NCBI RefSeq assembly: GCF_011420305.2
Contig: NZ_CP061769.1
Span: forward strand, 1,227,001 to 1,291,000
Direction of reading: 5' to 3'
Source of the DNA: Nocardioides ochotonae
GTDB taxonomy: Bacteria > Actinomycetota > Actinomycetes > Propionibacteriales > Nocardioidaceae
Length of the DNA stretch: 64,000 nucleotides
Shown here: positions 35,207 to 44,420 of the stretch, one piece after another
Position numbering within the stretch: position 1 is the first letter of the stretch
Layout of the letters: each line of letters starts with the position of its first letter
Program-made: the position numbers and the translations under genes
The notes under the pieces: model-generated
What the model was told of the DNA's origin: nothing
Databases searched by the model: none
Seen by the model: only the letters and a program-made list of their open reading frames with translations

Positions 35207-35782
35207 GTGATTCAACTGTCGACCCTGGACCCGAGAGCGCCGCTCGTGCTCGACACCCGCGAGCTCGGCCGCCGCCCGGGGTCCCAGCGACTGCTGACAC
35301 TGACGGTGCCGGCACCACCAGATCTTGGCATCGAGGTCCTCAAGGTCCCCGAAGGTGCGCCGGTCGAGCTTGACCTGCGCCTGGAGGCGGTCATGGAGGG
35401 CGTCCTGGTCACCGGCATGGCGAAGGCCGTGGTCGAGGGCGAGTGCGCGCGGTGCCTGGAGGAGATCGCCGACGAGCTCGGCGTCCGCTTCCAGGAGCTG
35501 TTCGTGTACGACGACCTGCGTGACTCGGACGCCGACGACGAGGACAACGGGGTCAGCAACCTCCAGGACGACCTGCTCGACCTGGAACCCCTGCTGCGGG
35601 ACGCGGTGGTGCTCGCACTACCGTTCCAGCCGCTGTGTCAGGACGACTGCCCAGGACTGTGCACCGAGTGTGGTGCTCGCCTGGCGGACGACCCCGACCA
35701 CCAGCACGAGGAAGCGATCGACCCGCGATGGGCGGGCCTGACCGCGCTGAACAAGAAGGACTCGGAATCCTCCGAGAACTGA
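35207..35782 (+). CDS. yceD: YceD/DUF177 family protein
   Basis: 191-residue acidic protein of the DUF177 family, almost always next to rpmF. In plants and E. coli relatives take part in 23S rRNA accumulation, so a role in 50S assembly is likely. Visible features: ECARCLEEI with a CxxC pair, an acidic linker rich in Asp near residues 100-120, and a second Cys cluster ([13 protein letters not shown]) that looks like a zinc-binding site. GTG 35207 is the first start after the promoter. rpmF follows after 52 bases. Confidence 0.88.
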   Translation: MIQLSTLDPRAPLVLDTRELGRRPGSQRLLTLTVPAPPDLGIEVLKVPEGAPVELDLRLEAVMEGVLVTGMAKAVVEGECARCLEEIADELGVRFQELFVYDDLRDSDADDEDNGVSNLQDDLLDLEPLLRDAVVLALPFQPLCQDDCPGLCTECGARLADDPDHQHEEAIDPRWAGLTALNKKDSESSEN

Positions 35783-35834
35783 CCAAGCACATCAATGCGG
35801 CCGGACCTCCCGGCCACGGTATGAGGAGAGAACA

Positions 35835-36020
35835 GTGGCTGTCCCGAAGCGGAAGATGTCGCGCAGCAACACGCGTCACCGTCGCTCGGCCTGGAAGGCC
35901 GTTGCACCGACCCTGGTGACCTGCGCGAACCCCGCCTGCGGCGTCAAGCACCTCCCGCACCGTGCGTGCGGCGAGTGCGGCCAGTACGGCGCCCGTGCCG
36001 ACCGTCGTCAGGTCCTCTGA
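35835..36020 (+). CDS. rpmF: Ribosomal protein L32
   Basis: 61-residue 50S protein: [20 protein letters not shown] start and a zinc-ribbon-like CANPAC...CGECGQY region of four Cys. GTG 35835 with AGGAGAG upstream. Sits between yceD and rnc, the standard arrangement. Confidence 0.96.
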   Translation: MAVPKRKMSRSNTRHRRSAWKAVAPTLVTCANPACGVKHLPHRACGECGQYGARADRRQVL

Positions 36021-36045
36021 GCCCGCTCAGGGTCTCTGACCACGG

Positions 36046-36768
36046 TTGACCAACTACGCGGAGCTGCGTCGAGCGCTCGGTGATCCCCAGCTGGATCCCG
36101 AGCTGCTCGAGCGCGCGCTCACCCACCGGTCCTACGCCTACGAGAACGGCGGACTGCCCACCAACGAGCGCCTGGAGTTCCTCGGGGACTCCGTGCTCGG
36201 GGTCGTCGTCACCGAGACGCTCTACCGCACCCACCCGGACCTCTCCGAGGGCCGGCTGGCCAAGCTGCGCGCCGCGGTGGTCAACGCGCGCGCCCTGGCC
36301 GAGGTCGGGCGCGGCATCGGCCTCGGCGAGCACGTCAAGCTCGGCCGCGGCGAGGAGTCGACCGGCGGGCGCAACAAGTCCTCGATCATCTCCGACACCG
36401 TCGAGGCCGTGATCGGGGCGGTGCACCTCTCCGGCGGCATGGAGGTCTCCGCGCAGGTCGTGCACCTGCTCTTCGACCCGCTGATCGAGGCCGCCTCGGC
36501 GCTCGGCGCCGGGCTGGACTGGAAGACCTCCCTGCAGGAGATCGCCGCCGAGCACTCCCTCGGCGTGCCGGAGTACGTCATCACCGCCGACGGCCCCGAC
36601 CACATGAAGACCTTCACCGCGCAGGTGCGGGTCGCCGACCGGCTCTACGGCAACGGCGTCGGCCGCTCCAAGAAGGAGGCCGAGCAGGCCGCCGCGGAGA
36701 CGGCGTACGGCGAGATCGTCGCGCAGCTCGGCCTGTCCGCGAGCTCGGCCACCTCCGACGCCGGCTGA
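36046..36768 (+). CDS. rnc: Ribonuclease III
   Basis: 240-residue double-strand-specific endoribonuclease that processes rRNA precursors. Signature [16 protein letters not shown] near residues 40-55 carries the catalytic Glu and Asp; [13 protein letters not shown] contains the second acidic site; the C-terminal dsRNA-binding domain ends with [19 protein letters not shown] 36046 start, with no better in-frame start nearby. It is followed three bases later by mutM. Confidence 0.95.
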   Translation: MTNYAELRRALGDPQLDPELLERALTHRSYAYENGGLPTNERLEFLGDSVLGVVVTETLYRTHPDLSEGRLAKLRAAVVNARALAEVGRGIGLGEHVKLGRGEESTGGRNKSSIISDTVEAVIGAVHLSGGMEVSAQVVHLLFDPLIEAASALGAGLDWKTSLQEIAAEHSLGVPEYVITADGPDHMKTFTAQVRVADRLYGNGVGRSKKEAEQAAAETAYGEIVAQLGLSASSATSDAG

Positions 36769-36771
36769 GCC

Positions 36772-37722
36772 GTGCCCGAGCTCCCCGAGGTCGAGGTCGT
36801 CCGGGCCGGCCTGGAGCGCCACGTCGTCGGTCGCACGATCCTCGGCGTCGAGGTGCTGCACGAGCGGCCGGTGCGCCGCGACCTGCGCGGCCCCGCCGGC
36901 TTCGTCGAGGCCCTCACCGGGCGCCGCGTCGTCGGCGCGCGCCGACGCGGCAAGTACCTCTGGCTGCCGCTCGACAACGGCGACGCGCTGCTGGCCCACC
37001 TCGGCATGAGCGGGCAGATGCTCGTGCAGCCCGCCACGGCGCCCGACGAGAAGCACCTGCGGGTGCGCCTCGTGCTCGACGACGCCCGCCAGCTGCGCTT
37101 CGTCGACCAGCGGATGTTCGGCGGGCTGACAGTCTCCGCGGGCGGCGCCGAGCTGCCGCCCGAGATCGCCCACATCGCCCGCGACCCCCTGGACCCGGAG
37201 TTCGACGACGACGAGTTCGTCCGCCGGGTCCGCAGGCGGGCCTCCGGCATCAAGCGCCAGCTGCTCGACCAGGGGCTGGTCTCCGGGGTCGGCAACATCT
37301 ACGCCGACGAGTCGCTGTGGCGTGCCCGGCTGCACGGCGAGCGCCCCGGCGACCGGCTCAGCGCCGCGCAGGTGCGCGAGCTGCTCGGCCACGCCCGCGA
37401 CGTGATGGGGGAGGCCCTCGCCCAGGGCGGCACCTCCTTCGACGCCCTCTACGTCAACGTCAACGGCCAGTCGGGCTACTTCGACCGCTCGCTGCGCGCC
37501 TACGGCCGCGAGGACGAGCCCTGCGAGCGCTGCGGTACGCCGATGCGCCGCGTGGCGTTCATGAACCGCTCGTCGTACTTCTGCCCGACCTGCCAGCCGC
37601 CCCCGCGTCGGCGCCGGACGCCGACCCCCGGGCGCGGCGTCGTCCGCACGCCCGGGCTGGGGCCGGAGGCGGTCCCGGGGCCGGGTGCCGGCCCGGACGC
37701 GGGCACCCCTCTCCCGGATTGA
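36772..37722 (+). CDS. mutM: Formamidopyrimidine-DNA glycosylase
   Basis: 316-residue base-excision enzyme removing 8-oxoguanine. Catalytic N-terminus PELPEVEVV (Pro2 nucleophile after Met removal), [21 protein letters not shown], and a zinc finger CERCGTPM...CPTCQ near residues 247-268. Beyond the finger is an unusual tail of about 48 residues rich in Arg, Pro and Gly ([14 protein letters not shown] then [10 protein letters not shown]), perhaps an extra DNA-binding or disordered region. GTG 36772 start, three bases after rnc. Confidence 0.95.
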   Translation: MPELPEVEVVRAGLERHVVGRTILGVEVLHERPVRRDLRGPAGFVEALTGRRVVGARRRGKYLWLPLDNGDALLAHLGMSGQMLVQPATAPDEKHLRVRLVLDDARQLRFVDQRMFGGLTVSAGGAELPPEIAHIARDPLDPEFDDDEFVRRVRRRASGIKRQLLDQGLVSGVGNIYADESLWRARLHGERPGDRLSAAQVRELLGHARDVMGEALAQGGTSFDALYVNVNGQSGYFDRSLRAYGREDEPCERCGTPMRRVAFMNRSSYFCPTCQPPPRRRRTPTPGRGVVRTPGLGPEAVPGPGAGPDAGTPLPD

Positions 37723-37834
37723 CCCGATCGGCATGCGGGTGGGATTCTTGAAGACGGTTCGCGGCGAGCGGACCACCGGAGGCGGTCGTGATCGCCGCCG
37801 CCCGGCCACACCACCAGATTCCGGAAGGCTCACC

Positions 37835-38047
37835 ATGGCCAAGGCACTCATCGGCCACCTGAGCAGGGACCTGCGGACCCCCAGCCACCTGATGGTCGAG
37901 AACTCCCGGCTGCGCGCCCGCGTGGGCGAGCTGGAGGCACTCGTGATCCGGCTCGCGGAGGAGAACGACCGCCTCAGCGCGGCGCACCGCACCGACCTGC
38001 TCGACCTCGACAACGCCGCCTCCGTCGAGGACATGCAGCCCGCCTGA
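37835..38047 (+). CDS. Small coiled-coil protein upstream of smc
   Basis: 70-residue hydrophilic protein. The middle (VENSRLRARVGELEALVIRL followed by AEENDRLSAAH) is a regular heptad coiled coil of about 35 residues; the ends are short and polar. I do not recognise the family. A GGAAGG ribosome site lies eight bases before the ATG and codon use is like that of its neighbours, so it is likely real. It may dimerise; a DivIC/ZapB-like scaffold or regulator role is only a guess. 269 bases separate it from smc. Confidence 0.65.
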   Translation: MAKALIGHLSRDLRTPSHLMVENSRLRARVGELEALVIRLAEENDRLSAAHRTDLLDLDNAASVEDMQPA

Positions 38048-38316
38048 CGATCTCCTGCTGGAAGTCGCTGGGCCGCGGTCGAGCGCGGCCAAACGTCGAC
38101 GGGATGTGGCCGCTGAGTCTGATGAGGTCCCGCAGCCGGGGCGGCCGCACGCCACCCGCACCCCGCCCGCACCCCCCACACACCCACCCGCGTGGGAACG
38201 CCGAACCCCCGGACCGCATCGGTAGGGTGACACGCACCGCGCTTCCCCGCCTGCGGTGCTGTGCCGATGCAGCATCGCCTCGACGTCCCTGAAGTCCAGC
38301 GTGATGGGAGCACCGG

Positions 38317-41300
38317 GTGTATCTGAAGAGCCTGACCCTCAAGGGGTTCAAGTCCTTCGCCTCCGCGACCACGCTCCAGCTCGAGCCCGGGATCACCTGC
38401 ATCGTCGGGCCCAACGGCTCCGGCAAGTCCAACGTCGTCGACGCCCTGGCCTGGGTGATGGGCGAGCAGGGGGTCAAGTCGCTGCGCGGCGGCAAGATGG
38501 AGGACGTCATCTTCGCCGGTACGTCGGGGCGCCCGCCGCTGGGTCGCGCCGAGGTGGTGCTCACCATCGACAACTCCGACGGCGCGCTGCCGATCGAGTA
38601 CACCGAGGTGACGATCAGCCGCACGATGTTCCGCAGCGGCGGCTCCGAGTACGCCATCAACGGCACCACCTGCCGCCTGCTCGACGTGCAGGAGCTGCTC
38701 TCCGACTCCGGCATCGGCCGCGAGATGCACGTGATCGTCGGCCAGGGCCAGCTCGACCAGATCCTGCACGCGACGCCGGAGGACCGGCGCGGGTTCATCG
38801 AGGAGGCCGCGGGGGTCCTCAAGCACCGCAAGCGCAAGGAGAAGGCGCTGCGCAAGCTGGACTCCACCGACGCCAACCTGCACCGCCTCAACGACCTGAT
38901 CACCGAGATCCGGCGCCAGCTCAAGCCGCTGGGCCGCCAGGCGGAGGTGGCCCGCCGCGCCGCCGGCGTGCAGGCCGACGTCCGCGACGCCCGCGCTCGC
39001 CTGCTCGCCGACGACCTGGTCACCGCCCGCACCGCGTTGGAGCGGGAGATGGCCGACGAGTCCGCGCTGGCGCAGCGGCGCGAGGAGCTGGAGCAGCAGA
39101 CCGCCACCGCCCGCGCCCAGGAGGGCGAGCTCGAGGCCGCGCTCCGCGAGGATCTCCCTGCCCTGTCCCGCGCCCAGGACACCTGGTTCGCGCTCTCCGG
39201 CCTGCGCGAGCGGTTGCGCGGCACCCAGTCGCTGGCCGCCGAGCGGCTGCGCAACGCCACCGCCGCCGCGGAGACCGACCACCGCAGCGGCCGCGACCCC
39301 GAGGAGCTCGAGGCGCAGGCCGAGCAGGCGCGCGCCCAGGAGCAGCAGATCGCCGCCGAGGTCGAGGACCGCCGCGTCGCGCTCGAGCAGGCCGTCACCG
39401 CCCGGCGGGCCGCCGAGGACGCCGCCGCCGAGGAGGAGCGCCGCGTCGCCGCCCTCCAGCGCGCCGCCGCGGACCGCCGCGAGGGACTGGCGCGCCTGCA
39501 CGGCCAGGTCAACGCCATGCGCTCGCGCGCCGTCGCCGCCGACGAGGAGGTCGGGCGCCTCACCACCAACCGGGAGGACGCCCTGGCCCGCGCCGAGCGC
39601 GCCCAGCGCGACTTCACCGCCCTGGAGACCCAGGTCGCCGGCCTCGACGCCGGTGAGGAGGGCCTGGACGCCGAGCACGAGGCGGCCGTGGCCGCGCTCG
39701 ACGACATCGAGGCACATCTGGTCAAGATCCGCGAGGAGGTGCAGCAGGCCGAACGCGACCGCTCCTCGCTCGCCGCGCGCAAGGACGCCCTCGAGATCGG
39801 CCTGCACCGCAAGGACGGCGCCGGCGCCCTGCTCGCCGCGAGCGACGCGGTCTCGGGGCTGCTGGGCTCGGTGGCCGCGCTGCTCACGGTCCGCCCGGGC
39901 TTCGAGACCGCGGTCGCGGGCGCGCTCGGCCGGGCCGCGGACGCCGTGGCCGTCGCCGACGCCGACACCGCGGTCGCGGCGATCACCCACCTGCGCACCG
40001 AGGACCTCGGCCGCGCCGCGCTGCTGCTGGGCGGGGGAGCGGGCGAGGAGGACGACTGGCCGGCGCTGCCGGACCACGCGACGTACGTGCGCGACGTCGT
40101 GGAGTGCCCCGACGAGCTGCGCGCGGCCCTGTCCCGGCTGGTCCGCAAGGTGGCGGTCGTCGCCGACCTGGACGCCGCCCGCGCCCTGGTGCGCGACCTG
40201 CCCGACCTCACCGCCGTGACCCGCGAGGGCGACCTGATCGGCGCCCACTTCGCCGACGGCGGCTCCTCGAGCCAGCCGAGCCTGATCGAGGTCCAGGCGG
40301 CCGTCGAGGAGGCGGGCGAGCAGCTCGCCGAGGTCACCGCGACCGTCGAGCGGCTGGGCTTCGAGGTCAGCCGGCTCGAGGCGGAGCGGCTCGCCGCCCA
40401 GCAGCGCGTCGACGTCGCGCTGGCCCGGCTGCACGAGTCGGACGCCACCCTCGCCGCGGTCGCCGAGGAGCTGGGCCAGCACGGCTCGCTGGCGCGCGCC
40501 GCCCGCGGCGAGGCCGAACGGCTCGCGCAGGCCATCGAGGCCGCCCAGCAGGCCCGGGAGCAGGCGGTCGCCGGATTGGCCGAGCTCGAGGCCCGGCTCG
40601 CCGCCGCCGAGGAGACCCCCGAGGAGGAGCCCGACACCGGCACCCGTGAGCAGCTGGCCGAGGCCGCCCGGGGCGCCCGCCAGGAGGAGACCGACGCCCG
40701 GCTGGCGCTGCGCACCAGCGAGGAGCGGGCCCGCGCCATGAGCGGGCGCGCCGACTCGCTGCTGCGCGCGGCCCGCACCGAGCGCGAGGCCCGCGCCCGG
40801 GCGGCCGAGCGCCGCGAGCGCGCCCGCCGGGAGGGCCGCGCGGCCGAGGCCGTCGGCACCGCGGTGGCGCACGTGCTGCGCCGCCTCGAGGACTCCGTGG
40901 CCCGGGCCGCCGAGCACCGCGCGCAGGTGGAGGAGTCCCGCCGCGCGCGCGAGCAGGACCTGATGAGCGTCCGCGCGACCCTGCGCGACCTGGCCCGTGC
41001 CCACGACGAGCTCCTCAACGCCGCGCACCGCGACGAGCTGGCCCGTGCCCAGCAGCGCATGCGCATCGAGCAGCTGGAGGAGCGGGCGGTCGAGGAGCTC
41101 GGCACCGCGCCCGACGCGCTCGTCGCCGACTACGGCCCCGACCAGCCGGTGCCCGCCACCGAGCCCGGTCCGGACGGCGAGCTGCCCGAGCCCACGGCGT
41201 ACGTCCGAGAGGAGCAGCAGAAGCGGCTGCGCGCCGCCGAGCGGGCCCTGGCCCAGCTGGGCAAGGTCAACCCGCTGGCGCTCGAGGAGTTCTCGGCGAT

Positions 41301-41865
41301 GGAGGAGCGGCACAAGTTCCTCACCGAGCAGTTGGAGGACCTGCGTCGCACCCGCAAGGACCTCCTCGACATCGTCCGCGAGGTCGACGCCCGCGTGGAG
41401 CAGGTCTTCACCGAGGCCTACGTCGACGTCGAGCGCGCCTTCGACGCGACCTTCTCCCGGCTCTTCCCCGGGGGTGAGGGACGCCTGGTCCTGACCGACC
41501 CCTCCGACATGCTCACCACCGGCATCGAGGTCGAGGCCCGCCCGGCCGGCAAGAAGGTCAAGCGGCTCTCGCTGCTCTCCGGCGGCGAGCGCTCGCTGGT
41601 CGCGGTCGCGTTCCTGGTGGCGCTGTTCAAGGCCCGCCCCTCGCCGTTCTACATCCTCGACGAGGTCGAGGCGGCCCTGGACGACACCAACCTGGGTCGG
41701 CTGCTCGAGATCTACGAGGAGCTGCGGGAGAGCTCGCAGCTGCTCGTCATCACCCACCAGAAACGGACCATGGAGGTCGGGGACGCCTTGTACGGAGTCA
41801 CGATGCGAGGGGACGGCGTCTCGGCCGTCATCAGCCAGCGGCTGCGGGAGGTGGAGCCCGCGTGA
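38317..41865 (+). CDS. smc: Chromosome segregation ATPase SMC
   Basis: 1182-residue SMC protein, the core of bacterial condensin with ScpA and ScpB. Walker A is IVGPNGSGKSN near residue 30; two long Arg/Glu/Ala-rich coiled coils flank a hinge around residues 510-650; the C-terminal head holds LLSGGERSLVAVAFLVAL and Walker B FYILDEVEAALDD. Start GTG 38317 with GGGAG six bases upstream. A TAGGGT box at 38223-38228 may be its -10, giving a leader of about 85 bases. Its stop overlaps the thioesterase start by four bases. The 269-base gap before it holds nothing else recognisable. Confidence 0.96.
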   Translation: MYLKSLTLKGFKSFASATTLQLEPGITCIVGPNGSGKSNVVDALAWVMGEQGVKSLRGGKMEDVIFAGTSGRPPLGRAEVVLTIDNSDGALPIEYTEVTISRTMFRSGGSEYAINGTTCRLLDVQELLSDSGIGREMHVIVGQGQLDQILHATPEDRRGFIEEAAGVLKHRKRKEKALRKLDSTDANLHRLNDLITEIRRQLKPLGRQAEVARRAAGVQADVRDARARLLADDLVTARTALEREMADESALAQRREELEQQTATARAQEGELEAALREDLPALSRAQDTWFALSGLRERLRGTQSLAAERLRNATAAAETDHRSGRDPEELEAQAEQARAQEQQIAAEVEDRRVALEQAVTARRAAEDAAAEEERRVAALQRAAADRREGLARLHGQVNAMRSRAVAADEEVGRLTTNREDALARAERAQRDFTALETQVAGLDAGEEGLDAEHEAAVAALDDIEAHLVKIREEVQQAERDRSSLAARKDALEIGLHRKDGAGALLAASDAVSGLLGSVAALLTVRPGFETAVAGALGRAADAVAVADADTAVAAITHLRTEDLGRAALLLGGGAGEEDDWPALPDHATYVRDVVECPDELRAALSRLVRKVAVVADLDAARALVRDLPDLTAVTREGDLIGAHFADGGSSSQPSLIEVQAAVEEAGEQLAEVTATVERLGFEVSRLEAERLAAQQRVDVALARLHESDATLAAVAEELGQHGSLARAARGEAERLAQAIEAAQQAREQAVAGLAELEARLAAAEETPEEEPDTGTREQLAEAARGARQEETDARLALRTSEERARAMSGRADSLLRAARTEREARARAAERRERARREGRAAEAVGTAVAHVLRRLEDSVARAAEHRAQVEESRRAREQDLMSVRATLRDLARAHDELLNAAHRDELARAQQRMRIEQLEERAVEELGTAPDALVADYGPDQPVPATEPGPDGELPEPTAYVREEQQKRLRAAERALAQLGKVNPLALEEFSAMEERHKFLTEQLEDLRRTRKDLLDIVREVDARVEQVFTEAYVDVERAFDATFSRLFPGGEGRLVLTDPSDMLTTGIEVEARPAGKKVKRLSLLSGGERSLVAVAFLVALFKARPSPFYILDEVEAALDDTNLGRLLEIYEELRESSQLLVITHQKRTMEVGDALYGVTMRGDGVSAVISQRLREVEPA

Positions 41866-42323
41866 GCGAGGAGCGCACCCGCCCGGCGCGCCCCACCCGC
41901 GCGGACTACGTCGCCTGGCGCACGGTGACCACCCGCTGGCGCGACGACGACGCCTACGGCCACCTCAACAACGCGACGTACTACGAGCTGTTCGACACCG
42001 CCGTCAACGCGCACCTGTTCGAGGCGACCGGCACCAACGTGCGCCACCTGCCGCAGATCGGGGTGGTGGCGGAGACCTCGTGCCGGTACTTCCGCGAGAT
42101 CGGCTTCCCCGAGCCGATCGAGACCGGGATGGTCGTCGACAAGGTCGGCACCTCCTCGATCGTCTACCGGATCGGGCTGTTCCAGGGCGACTCCGACGAG
42201 GCCGCGGCCGAGGGCCGCTTCGTGCACGTGTACGTCGACAACGCCGCCGGCGCGGGGGACCGCCCCGTGGCGCCGATGCCCGACGTGGTCCGGGCCGCGG
42301 TGGAGCCGCTGCTGCGCCCCTAG
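41862..42323 (+). CDS. 4HBT hotdog-fold acyl-CoA thioesterase
   Basis: 153-residue hotdog protein of the YbgC/4-hydroxybenzoyl-CoA thioesterase type: RWRDDDAYGHLNNATYYELF carries the catalytic Asp, followed by VVAETSCRYFREIGFPE and the GRFVHVYVDN strand. It hydrolyses an acyl-CoA of unknown chain. GTG 41862 overlaps the smc stop (GTGA), so it is co-translated with smc, though no functional link is obvious. Confidence 0.88.
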   Translation: MSEERTRPARPTRADYVAWRTVTTRWRDDDAYGHLNNATYYELFDTAVNAHLFEATGTNVRHLPQIGVVAETSCRYFREIGFPEPIETGMVVDKVGTSSIVYRIGLFQGDSDEAAAEGRFVHVYVDNAAGAGDRPVAPMPDVVRAAVEPLLRP

Positions 42324-42467
42324 CGACTGCGCCCGTAGCACCCCCGCGCGGCCGGAGGGGCCCCCGGGGCGTGGCCGGTGGGTGGGGTGCCGGTGGGACG
42401 CTGGAGGTGTCCTCGTGACCGGTCGACCCCCGCCGACCGTCCTCCGCCTCACCCGGGAGATCACCTC

Positions 42468-42704
42468 ATGACCTACGTCGTGCTTTCCATGATCGTCATC
42501 GTCGCCGTGGCGGCAGTGGTCGTCGTGTACGCCGCCTACCCGCACCGCGACCGCGAGATCCCGGTGATCCCCTGGCTCGGTGGCGCCATGCGGAGGGCGA
42601 AGGACGCCGTGACGGTCGTCGAGCCCGACGGCACCCACGACCACGACGCCCACCTCGCCGCCTCGCTGAGCGACGGCCGCAAGCGGCGATCGCGCTCGCG
42701 CTGA
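42468..42704 (+). CDS. Small single-span membrane protein
   Basis: 78-residue protein: one N-terminal membrane helix (YVVLSMIVIVAVAAVVVVYAA), then a basic/polar cytoplasmic tail ending in RKRRSRSR. A GGGAGA ribosome site precedes ATG 42468. No family recognised; the size and composition suggest a small membrane-stress or scaffolding protein. Follows the thioesterase after 144 bases and precedes the metal/peptide ABC operon. Confidence 0.6.
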   Translation: MTYVVLSMIVIVAVAAVVVVYAAYPHRDREIPVIPWLGGAMRRAKDAVTVVEPDGTHDHDAHLAASLSDGRKRRSRSR

Positions 42705-42775
42705 CCTCGCCGCCACAGACGAACGAAACGCCGTCTCGCAGAGAGGAACGGCCCGACGACGGGAGCGGCATGCCT

Positions 42776-42781
42776 TAGGGT
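42776..42781 (+). promoter_or_regulatory. -10 box of the ABC-importer operon
   Basis: TAGGGT at 42776-42781; the expected start (about 42788) falls inside the palindrome that follows, so a bound protein would block initiation. Confidence 0.5.
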
Positions 42782-42783
42782 CT

Positions 42784-42808
42784 GCTATTGCGAACAACTC
42801 GCAATAGC
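42784..42808. promoter_or_regulatory. Perfect 10+5+10 palindrome, probable metalloregulator operator
   Basis: GCTATTGCGA (42784-42793), spacer ACAAC, and its exact complement TCGCAATAGC (42799-42808), just downstream of a -10 box and 16 bases before the binding-protein start. The core TTGCGA-N5-TCGCAA resembles Fur-superfamily boxes (Fur/Zur/Nur) in layout, but I cannot assign the regulator. Too short and A/T-rich for a terminator. Confidence 0.65.
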
Positions 42809-42824
42809 GACTGAGAGGGTTCCC

Positions 42825-44420
42825 GTGCGTCGTCCCGCCCGATCCACCGCGCTGGCCGCGGCCGCCCTGCTGGCGAGCGCCCTGACGGCCGGCTGCGCCT
42901 CCGACCCGGCCCCGGTCGGCGACGGCGGACGCCCGGCCCAGCTCACCGTGGCCCTGGGCGGCGAGCCCGACGACGGGTTCGACCCGACCCTGGGGTGGGG
43001 GCGCTACGGATCGCCCCTCTTCCAGTCCACGCTGCTGCAGCGCACCGCCGACCTCGACGTCACCGGCGACCTCGCCACCGAGTGGGAGGTGAGTCGCGAC
43101 GGCCGGGTCTGGACGGTGGAGATCCGCGACGACGCCCGGTTCACCGACGGCACCCCGGTGCGGGCCGAGGACGTCGCCTACACCTTCAACCAGGCCGCAC
43201 GCTCGGGCGGGCTCACCGACGTGACGGTCCTCGAGCGTGCCGAGGCCACCGGCCCCACCACCGTCGAGCTGCGGCTGCGGCGAGCGCAGAGCACCTTCGT
43301 CAACCGCCTCGTCAGCCTCGGCATCGTCCCCGAGGACGCCCACGGACCCGGCTACGCCCGGCAGCCGATCGGCTCCGGGCCCTACAGCTTCGTCTCCTGG
43401 GAGCCCGGCCAGCAGCTCGTGGTCGAGCGCAACGACGACTACTACGGCGAGCAGCCCGAGTTCGAGCGCCTGGTGTTCCTGTTCACCGACGAGGACGCGA
43501 CCCTCGCGGCGCTCCGGGCGGGCGAGGTCGACCTGGCCGGCGTCCCCTCGTCGATGGCCTCCGAGGACGTCGCGGACATGTCGCTCGTCACGGTGCCCAG
43601 CCTCGACAACCGCGCGCTGTCCTTCCCGACGCTGCCCGACGAGGGCCGCACGACCGAGGACGGGCGCCCGATCGGCAACGACGTGAGCGCCGACGTCGCC
43701 GTCCGGCGCGCGATCAACCTCGCCGTCGACCGCGAGGCGCTCGTCGCCGGCGTGCTCGACGGCCACGGCTCCCCGGCGTACGGCCCGGTCGACGAGGCGC
43801 CGTGGTTCGAGCCCTCGACAGCGATCGAGGACGCCGACCCCGACGCGGCGGCCGCGCTCCTGGAGGAGGCCGGCTGGACCGACGAGGACGGCGACGGGGT
43901 GCGCGAGAAGGATGGCATCGCTGCGGAGCTGACCCTGTACTACCCGGCCGGCGACTCCCTGCGCCAGAACCTCGCGCTCGCCGTCGTCGACATGGTCGAC
44001 GACGCGGGGATCGCGATCACGCCGCGGGCCGGCAGCTGGGAGGAGATCGAGCAGCACCTGCACGCCGATCCGGTCCTCTTCGGCTGGGGCAGCCACGACC
44101 CGATGGAGATGTACAACCACCTCGCCTCATCCCAGGCCGGGGTCGAGTACAACAACCCCGGGATGTACGCCGACGACGAGGTCGACCGGCACCTCGAGGC
44201 CGCGCTGGCGGCCACCGACCCCGAGACCGCCTCCCGGCACTGGCAGGCCGCCCAGGTGCCGTCGGGTCCGGCCGCCGACGCCCCGTGGGCGTGGCTGGTC
44301 AACCTCGACCACACCTACTACGCCCGGTCCTGCCTCGACCTCGGTGACCCGGTCGTCGAGCCGCACGGCCACGGGTGGCCCCTGACCGCGGGCATCGCCG
44401 ACTGGCGGTGGTCGTGCTGA
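42825..44420 (+). CDS. Family-5 substrate-binding lipoprotein of an ABC importer
   Basis: 531-residue lipoprotein: signal LAAAALLASALTAGC with lipid site Cys26, then a family-5 binding fold (VALGGEPDDGFDPTLGWGRY; GTPVRAEDVAYTFNQA; VRRAINLAVDREALVAG). Relatives bind oligopeptides, nickel chelates or opine-type metallophores. It is the first gene of a five-gene operon with two permeases and two ATPases, the NikABCDE/CntABCDF/DppABCDF layout. The palindrome over its promoter, of metalloregulator type, favours a metal or metallophore ligand. GTG 42825 start. Overlaps the next gene by seven bases. Confidence 0.88.
   Translation: MRRPARSTALAAAALLASALTAGCASDPAPVGDGGRPAQLTVALGGEPDDGFDPTLGWGRYGSPLFQSTLLQRTADLDVTGDLATEWEVSRDGRVWTVEIRDDARFTDGTPVRAEDVAYTFNQAARSGGLTDVTVLERAEATGPTTVELRLRRAQSTFVNRLVSLGIVPEDAHGPGYARQPIGSGPYSFVSWEPGQQLVVERNDDYYGEQPEFERLVFLFTDEDATLAALRAGEVDLAGVPSSMASEDVADMSLVTVPSLDNRALSFPTLPDEGRTTEDGRPIGNDVSADVAVRRAINLAVDREALVAGVLDGHGSPAYGPVDEAPWFEPSTAIEDADPDAAAALLEEAGWTDEDGDGVREKDGIAAELTLYYPAGDSLRQNLALAVVDMVDDAGIAITPRAGSWEEIEQHLHADPVLFGWGSHDPMEMYNHLASSQAGVEYNNPGMYADDEVDRHLEAALAATDPETASRHWQAAQVPSGPAADAPWAWLVNLDHTYYARSCLDLGDPVVEPHGHGWPLTAGIADWRWSC

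Noticed and set aside
35944-41757. A 1,900-residue open frame on the minus strand opposite rnc, mutM and smc
   Set aside because: It is antisense to well-supported genes, has low-complexity Arg/Gly/Ala composition, and results from codon bias in GC-rich DNA.
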